From assembly GCA_002383325.1 (NCBI GenBank), contig DFYJ01000147.1, forward strand, positions 3,590 through 27,215: DNA of 23,626 nt, read 5' to 3'. This document shows positions 1-7,666 of this stretch, piece after piece. The translations under genes and the position numbers were made by a program. A model generated the notes under the pieces. The model ran no database searches, had not been told where the DNA came from, and saw only the letters and a list, made by a program, of their open reading frames with translations. How positions within the stretch are numbered: the first letter of the stretch is position 1; each line of letters begins with the position of its first letter. Source of the DNA: Candidatus Aminicenantes bacterium UBA4085. Lineage in GTDB: Bacteria > Acidobacteriota > Aminicenantia > Aminicenantales > UBA4085.

Positions 1-1743
1 ATGGTCTGCGACCGGGAAGAGGAAATCAGAAATTTTGTGCCCGAGGAATACTGGAACATAACGGCGCTCTTGGAGGGCTCGGAACCTCCTCCCTTCGAAG
101 CCCGGCTGGTCAAGGTCGACGGAAAGAAGGCCCGAATCTCCAACTCCTTGGAATCAGAGGACGTCCTGAAGCGACTGGAATCCGCCCCTTTTATCGTCGC
201 CTGCGTGGAGAAGAAGGAGGCCCGGAGAAATCCGGCGCCCCCGTTCACGACGAGCAAACTACAACAGGAGGCCTCGCGGAAGCTCCGTTTTTCGGCCAAG
301 AAGACTATGTCCGTCGCCCAGAAGCTGTACGAAGGTATCGAACTCGGCAAGGAGGGTCCTGTCGGCCTGATTACATATATGAGGACCGATTCCGTCCGTA
401 TCGCTGAGGAGGCCCTGAGTGAAGTGCGACGTTACATCCTGGAGGCCCACGGCAAGGAATACCTTCCGGCAAAGCCGAAGGTATTCAAATCGGGACGCAA
501 CGCCCAGGAGGCCCACGAGGCAATCCGGCCCGCGTCGTTGAATTACCGGCCCTTCGACATCAAACCATACCTCACGAACGACCAGTTCCGTCTCTACCAG
601 CTCATATGGAACCGCTTCGTGGCAAGTCAGATGAACCCAGCCGTCTACGACCGGACCACCATCGACATCGAAGCGGCAAACACCCTATTCCGCGCCCAGG
701 GGGACGTCATGAAGTTCCCCGGCTTCATGACCCTTTACACTGAAGGGAAGGACGATAACGGGGAAGAAAACGGTGCGGAAAAGGCGCTGCCGGACGTAAA
801 GGTAGGCGAACGGCTGAAGTTGCTCTCGCTCAAGCCTGAGCAGAAATTCACCGAGCCGCCGCCGCGCTTTACCGAGGCGACACTCGTCAAAGAGCTCGAG
901 GAGAAAGGAATCGGCAGGCCAAGCACTTACGCCACCATCCTCAGCACCATCCAGGAACGGGATTACGCCAAGCTCGACGGGGGTCGGTTCCACCCGACGG
1001 AGCTCGGCAAATTGGTCACTGACCTACTGGTGAAGAATTTTCCTACCATCCTTGACGTGGCATTCACGGCGGGCATGGAAAACCAGCTCGACATGATCGA
1101 AGAAGGAAAACTCAAACGAATCGAGAGCCTTCAGAAGTTCTATTCCACCTTCGAGAAGGACCTAAAAAAAGCAAAGTCGGAGATGCGTAACGTGAAGAAA
1201 GAAGAAACGCCTACAGGCCTCGTCTGTGAAAAATGCGGCAGTCCGATGGTCATCAAGTGGGGACGTAACGGGAGGTTCATAGCCTGCTCTGGTTATCCGA
1301 AGTGCCGCAACACCATGAATTTTCAGGAAGACGAAAACGGCGCCATCACCCAGAAACCGCCCGCGGTGACCGAAACCGACATCGAATGCCCCGATTGCGG
1401 TCGAAAAATGGTGGTCAAGCAAGGAAAATTCGGCAGTTTCCTCGGTTGTTCGGGTTACCCCGAATGCCGATTCACAATGCCCTTCAGCCTCGGTGTCAAG
1501 TGTCCCGTGGAGGGCTGTGGTGGTCAGGTCGTCGAGAAACGGTCCAGAAAAGGAAAGGTCTTTTTCGGTTGCTCGAGGTATCCCGAATGCAGCTACGCGA
1601 CGTGGGACAAACCCATCGCCGAGCCCTGCCCTGAATGCGGCGCTCCTTTTATTTTCGAAAAGTACAATGCGAAGAAAGGACGCTACAGGGTCTGCAGCAA
1701 TCCGTCTTGCGCGTACAGTACGGCTAAGGCGCCGACATCCTGA
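1..1743 (+). CDS. topA: DNA topoisomerase I, 3' part (5' end outside window)
   Basis: Type IA topoisomerase that relaxes negatively supercoiled DNA by a single-strand break and a covalent 5'-phosphotyrosine. The window opens inside the gene. The first residues (CDREEEIRNFVPEEYW) match the interior of bacterial TopA, so the ATG at base 1 is probably an internal codon and the N-terminal TOPRIM domain lies upstream. Visible are the catalytic-Tyr segment GLITYMRTDS (Tyr126 of this fragment), the conserved EAHEAIRP and the ATLVKELEEKGIGRPSTYATI block around residues 295-315. Four C-terminal four-cysteine zinc-ribbon modules begin at about Cys409, Cys463, Cys501 and Cys543. The 580 residues seen here fit the C-terminal two-thirds of a protein of roughly 750-850 aa. 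trmFO follows after 21 nt on the same strand, a common arrangement. Identity is very secure; only the start is unknown. Confidence 0.97.
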   Translation: MVCDREEEIRNFVPEEYWNITALLEGSEPPPFEARLVKVDGKKARISNSLESEDVLKRLESAPFIVACVEKKEARRNPAPPFTTSKLQQEASRKLRFSAKKTMSVAQKLYEGIELGKEGPVGLITYMRTDSVRIAEEALSEVRRYILEAHGKEYLPAKPKVFKSGRNAQEAHEAIRPASLNYRPFDIKPYLTNDQFRLYQLIWNRFVASQMNPAVYDRTTIDIEAANTLFRAQGDVMKFPGFMTLYTEGKDDNGEENGAEKALPDVKVGERLKLLSLKPEQKFTEPPPRFTEATLVKELEEKGIGRPSTYATILSTIQERDYAKLDGGRFHPTELGKLVTDLLVKNFPTILDVAFTAGMENQLDMIEEGKLKRIESLQKFYSTFEKDLKKAKSEMRNVKKEETPTGLVCEKCGSPMVIKWGRNGRFIACSGYPKCRNTMNFQEDENGAITQKPPAVTETDIECPDCGRKMVVKQGKFGSFLGCSGYPECRFTMPFSLGVKCPVEGCGGQVVEKRSRKGKVFFGCSRYPECSYATWDKPIAEPCPECGAPFIFEKYNAKKGRYRVCSNPSCAYSTAKAPTS

Positions 1744-1764
1744 TAGAAACAGACATAACAGTAG

Positions 1765-3090
1765 ATGCGTGACTTGACACCTGTCGGTGAAAAATGCTTG
1801 ACAGTGATAGGCGGCGGCTTGGCGGGCTGCGAAGCCGCCTGGCAGATTCTCAAAAGGGGATTTAAAGTAAGACTTTATGAAATGAGGCCAACTGTTTCTA
1901 CCCCCGTGCATAAAACATCCGGCTTGGCCGAACTTGTTTGCAGCAATTCCCTTAGGTCGAACGAACTCGACCGCGCGGCCGGACTGCTGAAGGAGGAGAT
2001 GCGGTTGCTGGATTCTCTGGTCATGAGGGCCGCTGAGGAATCGGCCATTCCGGCGGGAACGGCCCTGGCGGTGGACCGTCTTCTCTTTTCCCGTCGCGTT
2101 GAAGAGATGCTGACATCCTTCGCAGGACTGGAAATCATCCGCAAGGAGGTCAAGGCCATACCCCGTGAAGGCCTCGTCATCGTGGCGAGCGGTCCCCTCA
2201 CGTCCGATTCCCTGTCTCGAAGCCTCTCCGAAATGACCGGTCACGATTATCTCTATTTCTACGACGCTATATCTCCGGTCGTGGAGGCGGATTCGATCGA
2301 CCTGTCAAAAGTCTTCGGGGCCTCCCGGTACGGTGCCGGAGAGGGGAATTATCTTAATTGTCCCCTGACCCGCGAGGAATACGAGACATTTTACCGGGCC
2401 CTCCTGGAAGCGAAAGAAGTCCCTCTGAGGAGTTTTGAGGACGCGCGGTATTTCGAGGGGTGTTTGCCGATTGAGGTGATGGCCCGGAGAGGGGTACAGA
2501 CACTCCTCTACGGGCCGATGAAACCCGTAGGGTTGACAGACCCGCGGACCGGAAAGCGGCCCTTCGCAGTCGTCCAGCTACGACAGGAAAACCGCGAAGC
2601 CACCCTCTATAACCTGGTAGGCTTTCAGACCAAACTGACCTGGCCGGAACAAAGACGCATCTTCCGGATGATACCCGGCATGGAGAAGGCGGAATTTGCG
2701 AGGTACGGCAGCATCCACCGCAACACATTCCTCAACGCCCCAGCCCTCCTCAACAGCAATCTCCAGTTGCACGGTTTCGAGAACGTCTTCATCGCCGGCC
2801 AGATATCCGGCGTGGAGGGCTACATCGAATCGACGGCCATGGGGCTTGCCGCGGGAATCTTCGCCGCGCGGCTCCTGCAGGGACTCTGGTCCGTTCCGCC
2901 ACCTCGGGAGACCGCCGTCGGCTCCCTCATCCACCATATCACAAGCACCGACGTAAAAATCTTCCAGCCCATGAACGTCAACTTCGGACTTTTCCCTCCC
3001 CTTGACAAGAAGGTCCGACGAAAGGACCGCGGCCGCTTCTACGCCGAGCGCGCCCTGGAGGCAATAAGGAAGTGGAAAGAAGATGCCTGA
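1765..3090 (+). CDS. trmFO: Methylenetetrahydrofolate--tRNA (uracil-54-C5)-methyltransferase, FAD-dependent
   Basis: TrmFO makes ribothymidine at U54 of tRNA using methylenetetrahydrofolate and FADH2. The 441-aa protein has the usual length. An N-terminal FAD-binding motif [11 protein letters not shown] lies at about residues 15-25. Two cysteine motifs typical of the family are present: [10 protein letters not shown] (Cys59) and [14 protein letters not shown] (Cys233). The C-terminal FAD segment reads [15 protein letters not shown]. The related GidA/MnmG protein is much longer and lacks these cysteine motifs. ATG at 1765 gives ten residues before the FAD strand; no clear Shine-Dalgarno precedes it, and the in-frame TTG at 1798 would begin right at LTVIGGG, so the exact start is slightly uncertain. 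Probably cotranscribed with topA, 21 nt upstream. It converges on coaX with only 16 nt between the stop codons. Confidence 0.96.
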   Translation: MRDLTPVGEKCLTVIGGGLAGCEAAWQILKRGFKVRLYEMRPTVSTPVHKTSGLAELVCSNSLRSNELDRAAGLLKEEMRLLDSLVMRAAEESAIPAGTALAVDRLLFSRRVEEMLTSFAGLEIIRKEVKAIPREGLVIVASGPLTSDSLSRSLSEMTGHDYLYFYDAISPVVEADSIDLSKVFGASRYGAGEGNYLNCPLTREEYETFYRALLEAKEVPLRSFEDARYFEGCLPIEVMARRGVQTLLYGPMKPVGLTDPRTGKRPFAVVQLRQENREATLYNLVGFQTKLTWPEQRRIFRMIPGMEKAEFARYGSIHRNTFLNAPALLNSNLQLHGFENVFIAGQISGVEGYIESTAMGLAAGIFAARLLQGLWSVPPPRETAVGSLIHHITSTDVKIFQPMNVNFGLFPPLDKKVRRKDRGRFYAERALEAIRKWKEDA

Positions 3091-3106
3091 AAATCGTCTT
3101 TAGCCC

Positions 3107-3871
3107 TTAAATGTTTTTATTGTAGATGATTCGCAAACCCTCGAGGGTGAGCATCTCGTCGACGATGTCGATGCTTTTTGTCTCCGGCGCTATAGTTTTC
3201 GCCAGACCGCCCGTGGCGATGACCTTCGGGTTGGACCTCGCCTCCTGTTTTATCCTCTCCACGATGCCGTCAACAAGGCCCGCATAGCCGAACATGATGC
3301 CGGCCTGCATGCTGCTCACCGTATCCTTGGCTATGATGCTTTTCGGCCTGCTGAACTCGACGCGTGGGAGCTTGGAGGCCTTCTCAAAAAGGGCCTCGCT
3401 GGAAATGGTGATGCCGGGCGTGATGCAACCGCCCATGTACTCACCGTGTTCCGAGACATAATCGAAGGTAGTCGCGGTGCCGAAGTCCACGATGATCAGG
3501 TCTCCCCCGTATTTATCGAACGCCGCCACGGCATTGACTATCCTGTCCGCACCGACCTCCCTCGGGTTGTCGTAGTAAATCGGCATCCCTGTCTTGATCC
3601 CAGGCCCGACTATCAAGGGCCTGACATGAAAGTACTTTTCACACATCGGCTCCAGGATGTTGAGCATCGGCGGCACTACGCAGGAGATGACGATGTCTTT
3701 CACGGACCGCGAGCTCACCCGACTAGATTTATAGAGATTGAAGATCAGCATGCCGTATTCGTCGCTCGTATGTTCCACGACCGTCCTGATTCTCCAGCTA
3801 TGCATGAGCTTATCTTCGTCGAAAAGACCGAGGACGGTGTTGGTGTTTCCCACGTCAATCACGAGCAGCAT
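3107..3871 (-). CDS. coaX: Type III pantothenate kinase
   Basis: Phosphorylates pantothenate, the first step of coenzyme A synthesis; type III enzymes belong to the ASKHA fold. The 254-aa protein has the family length and motifs: nucleotide-binding [10 protein letters not shown] (residues 6-15), EVGADR (105-110), DFGTATTFD (129-137) and GGCITPGI (147-154). The ATG at 3871 sits inside the 3' end of birA, a 13-nt out-of-frame overlap, and is preceded by GGAGGG at a good distance, so translation is likely coupled to birA. It is the last gene of the nadC-birA-coaX operon. I see no obvious terminator hairpin after its stop, where the convergent trmFO ends 16 nt away. Identification is secure. Confidence 0.96.
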   Translation of the reverse strand: MLLVIDVGNTNTVLGLFDEDKLMHSWRIRTVVEHTSDEYGMLIFNLYKSSRVSSRSVKDIVISCVVPPMLNILEPMCEKYFHVRPLIVGPGIKTGMPIYYDNPREVGADRIVNAVAAFDKYGGDLIIVDFGTATTFDYVSEHGEYMGGCITPGITISSEALFEKASKLPRVEFSRPKSIIAKDTVSSMQAGIMFGYAGLVDGIVERIKQEARSNPKVIATGGLAKTIAPETKSIDIVDEMLTLEGLRIIYNKNI

Positions 3872-4665
3872 TTCCAGCCCTCCGCTAAAACGACGTCTCC
3901 GGAGATGATGTGTCTCCTCTCCTCCTCTTCGTCAAGGAGAAGTAGCGCCCCCTTTTCGTCAAGACCCTCGAATACCCCCTTTTCTACATTATCTTTCGAG
4001 CGAACCTCTATCCTTCTCCCAAGCATGCCCGATGAGGCGATCCATTCCTCCCTGATGGGTGAAAAACCCCCTTCCAGGAAAACCCGGTACCACTTTCCGA
4101 AGCCCCGCAGTAGCTTTAACGCCACATCAAACCTCGAAACCTCCCGTCCGACCTCGACTTTCAAGGAGGTTGCCAGGCCGAAGGACTCATCGAAGTCCGT
4201 CCGGTCCATGTTTATGTTTACCCCCATGCCGACTACGATAAAGTCGACTTCCGTACCCCTGAGCCTCATCTCCGTCAGGATGCCGCAGGCTTTCCGTCCC
4301 CGGATCAGGATATCGTTCGGCCATTTAAGCGATACCTTATCCCCGCAATAGCCTGACAAGACTTCCGCGGCCGCTACGCCCGCCGTCAGGGTTAGCTGGG
4401 GAGATACGGAGGGGCTGATCCGCGGCCGCAAAATGACGGTCAAGTAAAGGTTTTTCCCCGGCGGCGACATCCAGACCCTGTCCAAACGACCTTTTCCTCG
4501 GGTCTGTCGGTCGGCGATGACGGCTTCGCCCTCTTCAGCCCCGGCGACGGCGAGCCCGACCGCGTAATTGTTCGTGGAGTCCACTTCTTCCAGGAAGTGG
4601 ATTCTCTTTCCGAGCACCTCTCCCAACAAAAGGCGGGATAGTTTATCAGCATCAAAATCCGTCAA
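3859..4665 (-). CDS. birA: Biotin--[acetyl-CoA-carboxylase] ligase, monofunctional form
   Basis: Activates biotin with ATP and attaches it to the lysine of biotin carboxyl carrier protein. Visible in the 268-aa product are VDSTNNYA (residues 28-35), the biotinyl-AMP loop [12 protein letters not shown] (54-65), KWPNDI (114-119) and GMGVNIN (136-142), followed by a C-terminal SH3-like domain. There is no N-terminal winged-helix DNA-binding domain: the ligase domain begins within about 20 residues. This is therefore the group I, enzyme-only type, not the bifunctional E. coli-type repressor. The start is TTG at 4665, overlapping the nadC stop as TTGA, with no better ATG nearby, so expression probably depends on translational coupling. 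coaX overlaps its 3' end by 13 nt. Confidence 0.95.
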   Translation of the reverse strand: MTDFDADKLSRLLLGEVLGKRIHFLEEVDSTNNYAVGLAVAGAEEGEAVIADRQTRGKGRLDRVWMSPPGKNLYLTVILRPRISPSVSPQLTLTAGVAAAEVLSGYCGDKVSLKWPNDILIRGRKACGILTEMRLRGTEVDFIVVGMGVNINMDRTDFDESFGLATSLKVEVGREVSRFDVALKLLRGFGKWYRVFLEGGFSPIREEWIASSGMLGRRIEVRSKDNVEKGVFEGLDEKGALLLLDEEEERRHIISGDVVLAEGWKCCS

Positions 4666-5537
4666 CGCCGCCTCTTGCCCTCGCTCTTACGACCCACTGA
4701 AAAGACCGTCAATGAGATGTCGACAGCCGCGACCGAATGCGTCAGCGCCCCTGCGGAGATAAAATCGACTTCTGTCTCCGCGATTCCCCGGACGCTCTCC
4801 AGTGACACGTTCCCCGATGCCTCGATGGGCATCCTTCCGGCGACGAATCGAACAGCCCTATTCATATCGCTCATGCCCATGTTGTCGAGCATGATCATGT
4901 CGGCGCCCGCTTCGACGGCCTCCATGACCTGAGCTTGATTGGTGACTTCCACCTCGATCTTCATCCTCCGCCCGAGGCGCCTCCGGACCCGGGCTACAGC
5001 CGTGGCGATGCCCGGGACGCACTGCAGATGATTGTCCTTGATCAAGACCATGTCGGAGAGCCCCATCCGGTGGTTGACTCCCCCTCCCATGGCAACCGCG
5101 TATTTCTCCAGGACCCTCAATCCCGGTGTGGTCTTGCGGGTATCCAGGAGCCGCGTCTTGGTCCCCGCCAACTGGTCGACATAACTGCGGGTCAGGGTGG
5201 CGATGCCGGAGAGACGCTGCAGCAGGTTGAGGGCCGTCCGCTCGGCCAGCAGCAGTCCGACGGCCCGGCCCTCGATCTCGGCCAGTACCTCGCCGGGGCT
5301 GAAGCGATCGCCGTCCCGGCTGAGCCGGTTGAACGAGACGCGGGGGTCGGCTTTTCGGAAGGCCAGGGCGGCGGCCTCCAGGCCGGCCAGCACCCCGTCC
5401 TGCTTGGCCATCAGCACAGCCCGGGCCAGGAGGCTGGGCGGCAGGAGGCTCTCGGAGGTCGCATCCCCCGCCGGGGCGTCTTCGCGCAGGGCGGCCATGA
5501 TGACCCGATCGGCGGCAGCCAGCACCTTTCTATCCAT
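4662..5537 (-). CDS. nadC: Nicotinate-nucleotide diphosphorylase (carboxylating) / quinolinate phosphoribosyltransferase
   Basis: Converts quinolinate and PRPP to nicotinate mononucleotide, CO2 and pyrophosphate in de novo NAD synthesis. The 291-aa protein carries the family motifs ALREDAPAGDAT (about residues 16-27), NLLQRLSGIAT (104-114), DTRKTTPG (132-139), GGGVNHR (151-157) and IKDNH (166-170), plus the C-terminal barrel strands VEVT, MLDNM and EASGNVSL. It is the first gene of the operon with birA and coaX. No Shine-Dalgarno precedes the ATG; instead a strong promoter ends 9 nt before it, suggesting leaderless translation. The N-terminal half is clearly more GC-rich than the C-terminal half. 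nadA and nadB are not in the window. Confidence 0.97.
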   Translation of the reverse strand: MDRKVLAAADRVIMAALREDAPAGDATSESLLPPSLLARAVLMAKQDGVLAGLEAAALAFRKADPRVSFNRLSRDGDRFSPGEVLAEIEGRAVGLLLAERTALNLLQRLSGIATLTRSYVDQLAGTKTRLLDTRKTTPGLRVLEKYAVAMGGGVNHRMGLSDMVLIKDNHLQCVPGIATAVARVRRRLGRRMKIEVEVTNQAQVMEAVEAGADMIMLDNMGMSDMNRAVRFVAGRMPIEASGNVSLESVRGIAETEVDFISAGALTHSVAAVDISLTVFSVGRKSEGKRRR

Positions 5538-5546
5538 GATTTTTTG

Positions 5547-5575
5547 ATTATAAGAGCATCTCGGGGGATCGTCAA
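5547..5575 (-). promoter_or_regulatory. Sigma-70-type promoter of the nadC operon
   Basis: On the minus strand, TTGACG (5575-5570) is followed by exactly 17 nt and then a perfect TATAAT (5552-5547). That is 11 of 12 matches to the housekeeping consensus, in an otherwise GC-rich sequence. Only 9 nt separate the -10 box from the nadC ATG, so transcription should begin within about 0-3 nt of the start codon. Its activity is inferred from the match, not shown. Confidence 0.8.
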
Positions 5576-5604
5576 ACGCGCCTCCCCGCGGCGGTCGAGC
5601 GCGC

Positions 5605-5634
5605 TTGTCTCCCCTGCCGGGAAAGGTATATGAT
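5605..5634 (+). promoter_or_regulatory. Probable promoter of the NCS1 permease gene
   Basis: TTGTCT (5605-5610), an 18-nt spacer and TATGAT (5629-5634) give 4/6 and 5/6 matches to the sigma-70 boxes. The predicted transcript starts near 5641 and would carry the GAGGAGG ribosome-binding site at 5654-5660. The earlier in-frame ATG at 5630 falls inside the -10 box, which is one reason to reject it as the gene start. It is divergent from the nadC promoter about 30 bp away. Confidence 0.55.
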
Positions 5635-5665
5635 CGGCCCCGGATTTTCCGTCGAGGAGGCCCGC

Positions 5666-7057
5666 ATGGCCCGCACCGGCAAGTTCGCGGCGATCGCCGC
5701 CCAATTGGATCGGCTCAACGAGTTCGACCGCGAGCCCGTCCCTCCCGATAAGCTCCAGTCCGCGACCAAGTTCATGGGCCTTTTCGCCGGCGAGCACGTG
5801 GCCGCGACCGAGTTCGTCATCGGAGCTTTCTTCGTCCTGCACGGCGTCTCCTTCCGTGACCTAATCTTCGGGCTGCTCGTCGGCAACATCCTGGCCGTCC
5901 TGTCCTGGACCTTTGTCTGCGCTCCGATCGCTGTCCGGACCCGTCTGACCCTCTATTGGTACGTGCGCAAAATTGCCGGACCGGGTCTGACCATCATTTA
6001 CAACATCGCCAACGCCATCCTCTACTGCATCCTGGCCGGGGCCATGATCGCGGTGGCGGCCACCGCCGTGGGCCTGGCCTTCGGGATCAAGAGTCCCAAG
6101 CTGACCGACGTCCTGCCCAACAGCGTGGGTTGGGTCCTACTGGTCTTCGCCCTGGGCGCATGCTTCACCGCTCTGGCCGTGCTGGGATTTGAAAAGCTCA
6201 GCAAGTTCGCCCAAGCGGTCTCGCCCTGGATCTTCCTCGTCTTCATCGGCGGGGCCATCGCCAGCCTGCCCAAGCTGGGAGTGCACGCCAACCTGGACAA
6301 TATCTGGGAGGTCGCCCGGACCAAGGTCTGGAACGGCTTGCCGGTCGCCGGCCAGGAGCAGTTGGGCTTCTGGCATATCCTCTTCTTCGCCTGGTTCTGC
6401 AACCTGGCCATGCACATCGGCCTCTCGGACATGGCCGTCTTCCGCTACGCCAAGCGCTGGGCCTACGGTCTTTTCACCTCGTTCGGCGTCTTTCCCGGCC
6501 ATTTCCTGGCCTGGATCTGCTCGGGGGTCATGGTCGCCGCGGTCGGGCGCGACATGAATCCGGGCCTGATGGCCTTCGAGGCGATCGGATTCGCGGGCGT
6601 GGCCTGTGTCGTGCTGGCCGGCTGGACGACCGCCAACCCGACCCTCTACCGGGCCGGCCTGGCCCTGCAGACGATCACGCCGGGCTGGCCGCGCTGGAAG
6701 GTGACCGTGGCGGCCGGAACGGCGACCACGATTCTGGCCTGCTTCCCCATCGTCTTCATGAAGCTGCTGGACTACGTGGCCCTCTACGGACTGGTCCTGA
6801 TGCCGGTGGGGGCGGTCATCTTCACCGAGCATTGGATCCTGCCGCGGCTGAAGATGGAGCCGTTCCGGGCGGAGAAGCGGGGCTGGACCATCAGCTGGCG
6901 GGTGCTGGCCGTCTGGATCCTGACTCTGGCCGCGGTCTTTGTCCTGCCCATCCACCTCTACTTCAAGTGGCTGCCCGGATACGCCATCGCCGTCCTTCTC
7001 TACGTCCTGCTGCAAGCCTGGCCGGAACGAAAGAGCCCGGCAAGGAGGCCGGCATGA
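5666..7057 (+). CDS. NCS1-family (purine-cytosine permease-like) transporter
   Basis: Predicted 12-helix inner-membrane secondary transporter of the nucleobase:cation symporter-1 type. Supporting features are a long hydrophobic protein (463 aa, normal for the family), an N-terminal GEHVAATEFVIGAFFVLHG helix as in CodB-like permeases, and the segment GWTTANPTLYRAGLALQ (about residues 325-341), which resembles the family's conserved TTAN-x-Y-x-x-GLA signature. The substrate cannot be read from sequence; nucleobases, hydantoins or vitamin-like compounds are usual for the family. Start chosen at ATG 5666 because GAGGAGG ends 5 nt before it; the in-frame ATG at 5630 has no such site. The stop overlaps the next gene as ATGA, so the two products are probably made together. 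No metabolic gene for a nucleobase lies alongside to name the substrate. Confidence 0.78.
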   Translation: MARTGKFAAIAAQLDRLNEFDREPVPPDKLQSATKFMGLFAGEHVAATEFVIGAFFVLHGVSFRDLIFGLLVGNILAVLSWTFVCAPIAVRTRLTLYWYVRKIAGPGLTIIYNIANAILYCILAGAMIAVAATAVGLAFGIKSPKLTDVLPNSVGWVLLVFALGACFTALAVLGFEKLSKFAQAVSPWIFLVFIGGAIASLPKLGVHANLDNIWEVARTKVWNGLPVAGQEQLGFWHILFFAWFCNLAMHIGLSDMAVFRYAKRWAYGLFTSFGVFPGHFLAWICSGVMVAAVGRDMNPGLMAFEAIGFAGVACVVLAGWTTANPTLYRAGLALQTITPGWPRWKVTVAAGTATTILACFPIVFMKLLDYVALYGLVLMPVGAVIFTEHWILPRLKMEPFRAEKRGWTISWRVLAVWILTLAAVFVLPIHLYFKWLPGYAIAVLLYVLLQAWPERKSPARRPA

Positions 7058-7287
7058 GCCGCCGTGTGATCCTTCCGCTTCTTCTCCTGTCCCTGGCCGC
7101 CGGGCTCGCCTTCCCGGTCCTCTTCTTTTTGGGCCGGATGGAGGCCGCGGCTTTCAAGACGGGCTTCCTGATCGCCTCGGCCGTCTACTTTCTTTTCGCC
7201 ATCCTGTGGGCTACGGCCAAAAAAAAGGCTCATCGCCAGATTTCGGGGGAAAAGAGCGATTCGGGGTATCGGCCAACGGCGAGATAG
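7054..7287 (+). CDS. Small two-helix membrane protein coupled to the NCS1 permease
   Basis: A 77-residue hydrophobic protein starting at ATG 7054 in an ATGA overlap with the permease stop and preceded by AAGGAGG at 7042-7048, a strong sign that it is real. Two membrane helices are visible, at about residues 5-27 and 34-53, followed by a basic ATAKKKAHR segment. I do not recognise a family; a small accessory subunit or stabiliser of the permease is inference from coupling alone. Oddity: the last 19 or so residues are encoded by the left end of the repeat-bounded block that begins near 7229. If that block is an insertion, joining its flanks restores an open frame ending ...AKKKGF and a stop, so the original protein may have been about 60 aa. 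Confidence 0.72.
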   Translation: MSRRVILPLLLLSLAAGLAFPVLFFLGRMEAAAFKTGFLIASAVYFLFAILWATAKKKAHRQISGEKSDSGYRPTAR

Positions 7288-7325
7288 CGAGGGCGCAGCC
7301 TTTTTCCACAACTCTCTGAGGGCAC

Positions 7326-7393
7326 CCGCCCTGGCGGGGACAGTCGAAGCGATGTCCCAGCTAGGGCTTCGCAAGCTCCGCGGGCGCCGAGGG
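7326..7393. repeat. Hairpin module, copy A
   Basis: First copy of a degenerate repeat of about 68 nt. Its best-conserved 33 nt (7326-7358) match copy B at 28 positions. It contains a short hairpin CCGC-CCTG-GCGG followed by a longer one, GGGAC...GTCCC (7337-7358), closed over an AAG triloop through a second stem segment. Similarity to copy B continues more weakly into a shared GGCGCCGA. Confidence 0.6.
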
Positions 7394-7437
7394 ATGTTTG
7401 AGCACGCGACAATCCTACGGAATCGTGATGGAGTGGG

Positions 7438-7460
7438 AGGTCTTGGAAATCCCAAGATCT
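7438..7460. repeat. Perfect 9-bp hairpin
   Basis: AGGTCTTGG and CCAAGATCT pair around the 5-nt loop AAATC, giving nine pairs with one G-T. It lies between the two repeat modules. No T-tract follows on either strand, so it is not an obvious intrinsic terminator. Confidence 0.6.
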
Positions 7461-7473
7461 AACATGCGGAGTT

Positions 7474-7541
7474 CCGCCCTCGCGGGAACCATCGAAGCGA
7501 TGTTCCGACGAGGACTGCGAAGCGCTGCAGGCGCCGAAGGC
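7474..7541. repeat. Hairpin module, copy B
   Basis: Second copy of the module, 148 nt downstream of copy A in the same orientation. The main hairpin is GGAAC...GTTCC at 7485-7506 over the same AAG triloop. Relative to copy A one stem pair changes from G-C to A-T and another from G-T to A-T, so pairing is kept while sequence changes. Confidence 0.6.
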
Positions 7542-7608
7542 CGGGACGACGATGGCCCGTCGGTAGCGGGACCGTCTACAGCAAGTCGTGAACGGGTCGC
7601 GGGCCTGG

Positions 7609-7628
7609 CACCCTCGCCCTCGAGGGTG
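7609..7628. repeat. Perfect 8-bp hairpin near the right end of the element
   Basis: CACCCTCG and CGAGGGTG pair exactly around a CCCT loop. The inner right-arm repeat (7629-7637) begins directly after it. There is no T-run after it on the plus strand. It may be part of the element's end structure. Confidence 0.6.
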
Positions 7629-7666
7629 TACCCCGAAGCGTTCGCCCCGAAATCTGGCGAAGAACT

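Larger units (their letters stand above)
7229..7666. mobile_element. Candidate MITE-like element or large structured RNA, hairpin-rich
   Basis: This block holds nearly all of the only long gene-free stretch (7288-7689). Its ends are inverted repeats: TCGCCAGATTTCGGGG at 7233-7248 recurs exactly as its reverse complement at 7645-7660. An inner shared TTCGGGGTA (7260-7268 against 7629-7637) and a looser outer match extend the arms to about 7229 and 7666. It is flanked by near-direct repeats, eight A's plus GG at 7219-7228 and seven A's plus GGG at 7667-7676, as a target-site duplication would be. Inside are at least five good hairpins and two copies of a roughly 68-nt module. No convincing protein is encoded. 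Non-autonomous transposable element is my first reading; a large ncRNA closed by the terminal helix is the alternative. Confidence 0.5.

Noticed and set aside
1162..2244. Open frame of about 360 codons antisense to topA and trmFO
   Set aside because: It runs across the boundary of two secure genes on the other strand and shows no motif or start signal.
5630..5665. Upstream ATG as the start of the NCS1 permease
   Set aside because: ATG 5630 lies inside the predicted -10 box and has no ribosome-binding site, while ATG 5666 has GAGGAGG five nt upstream.
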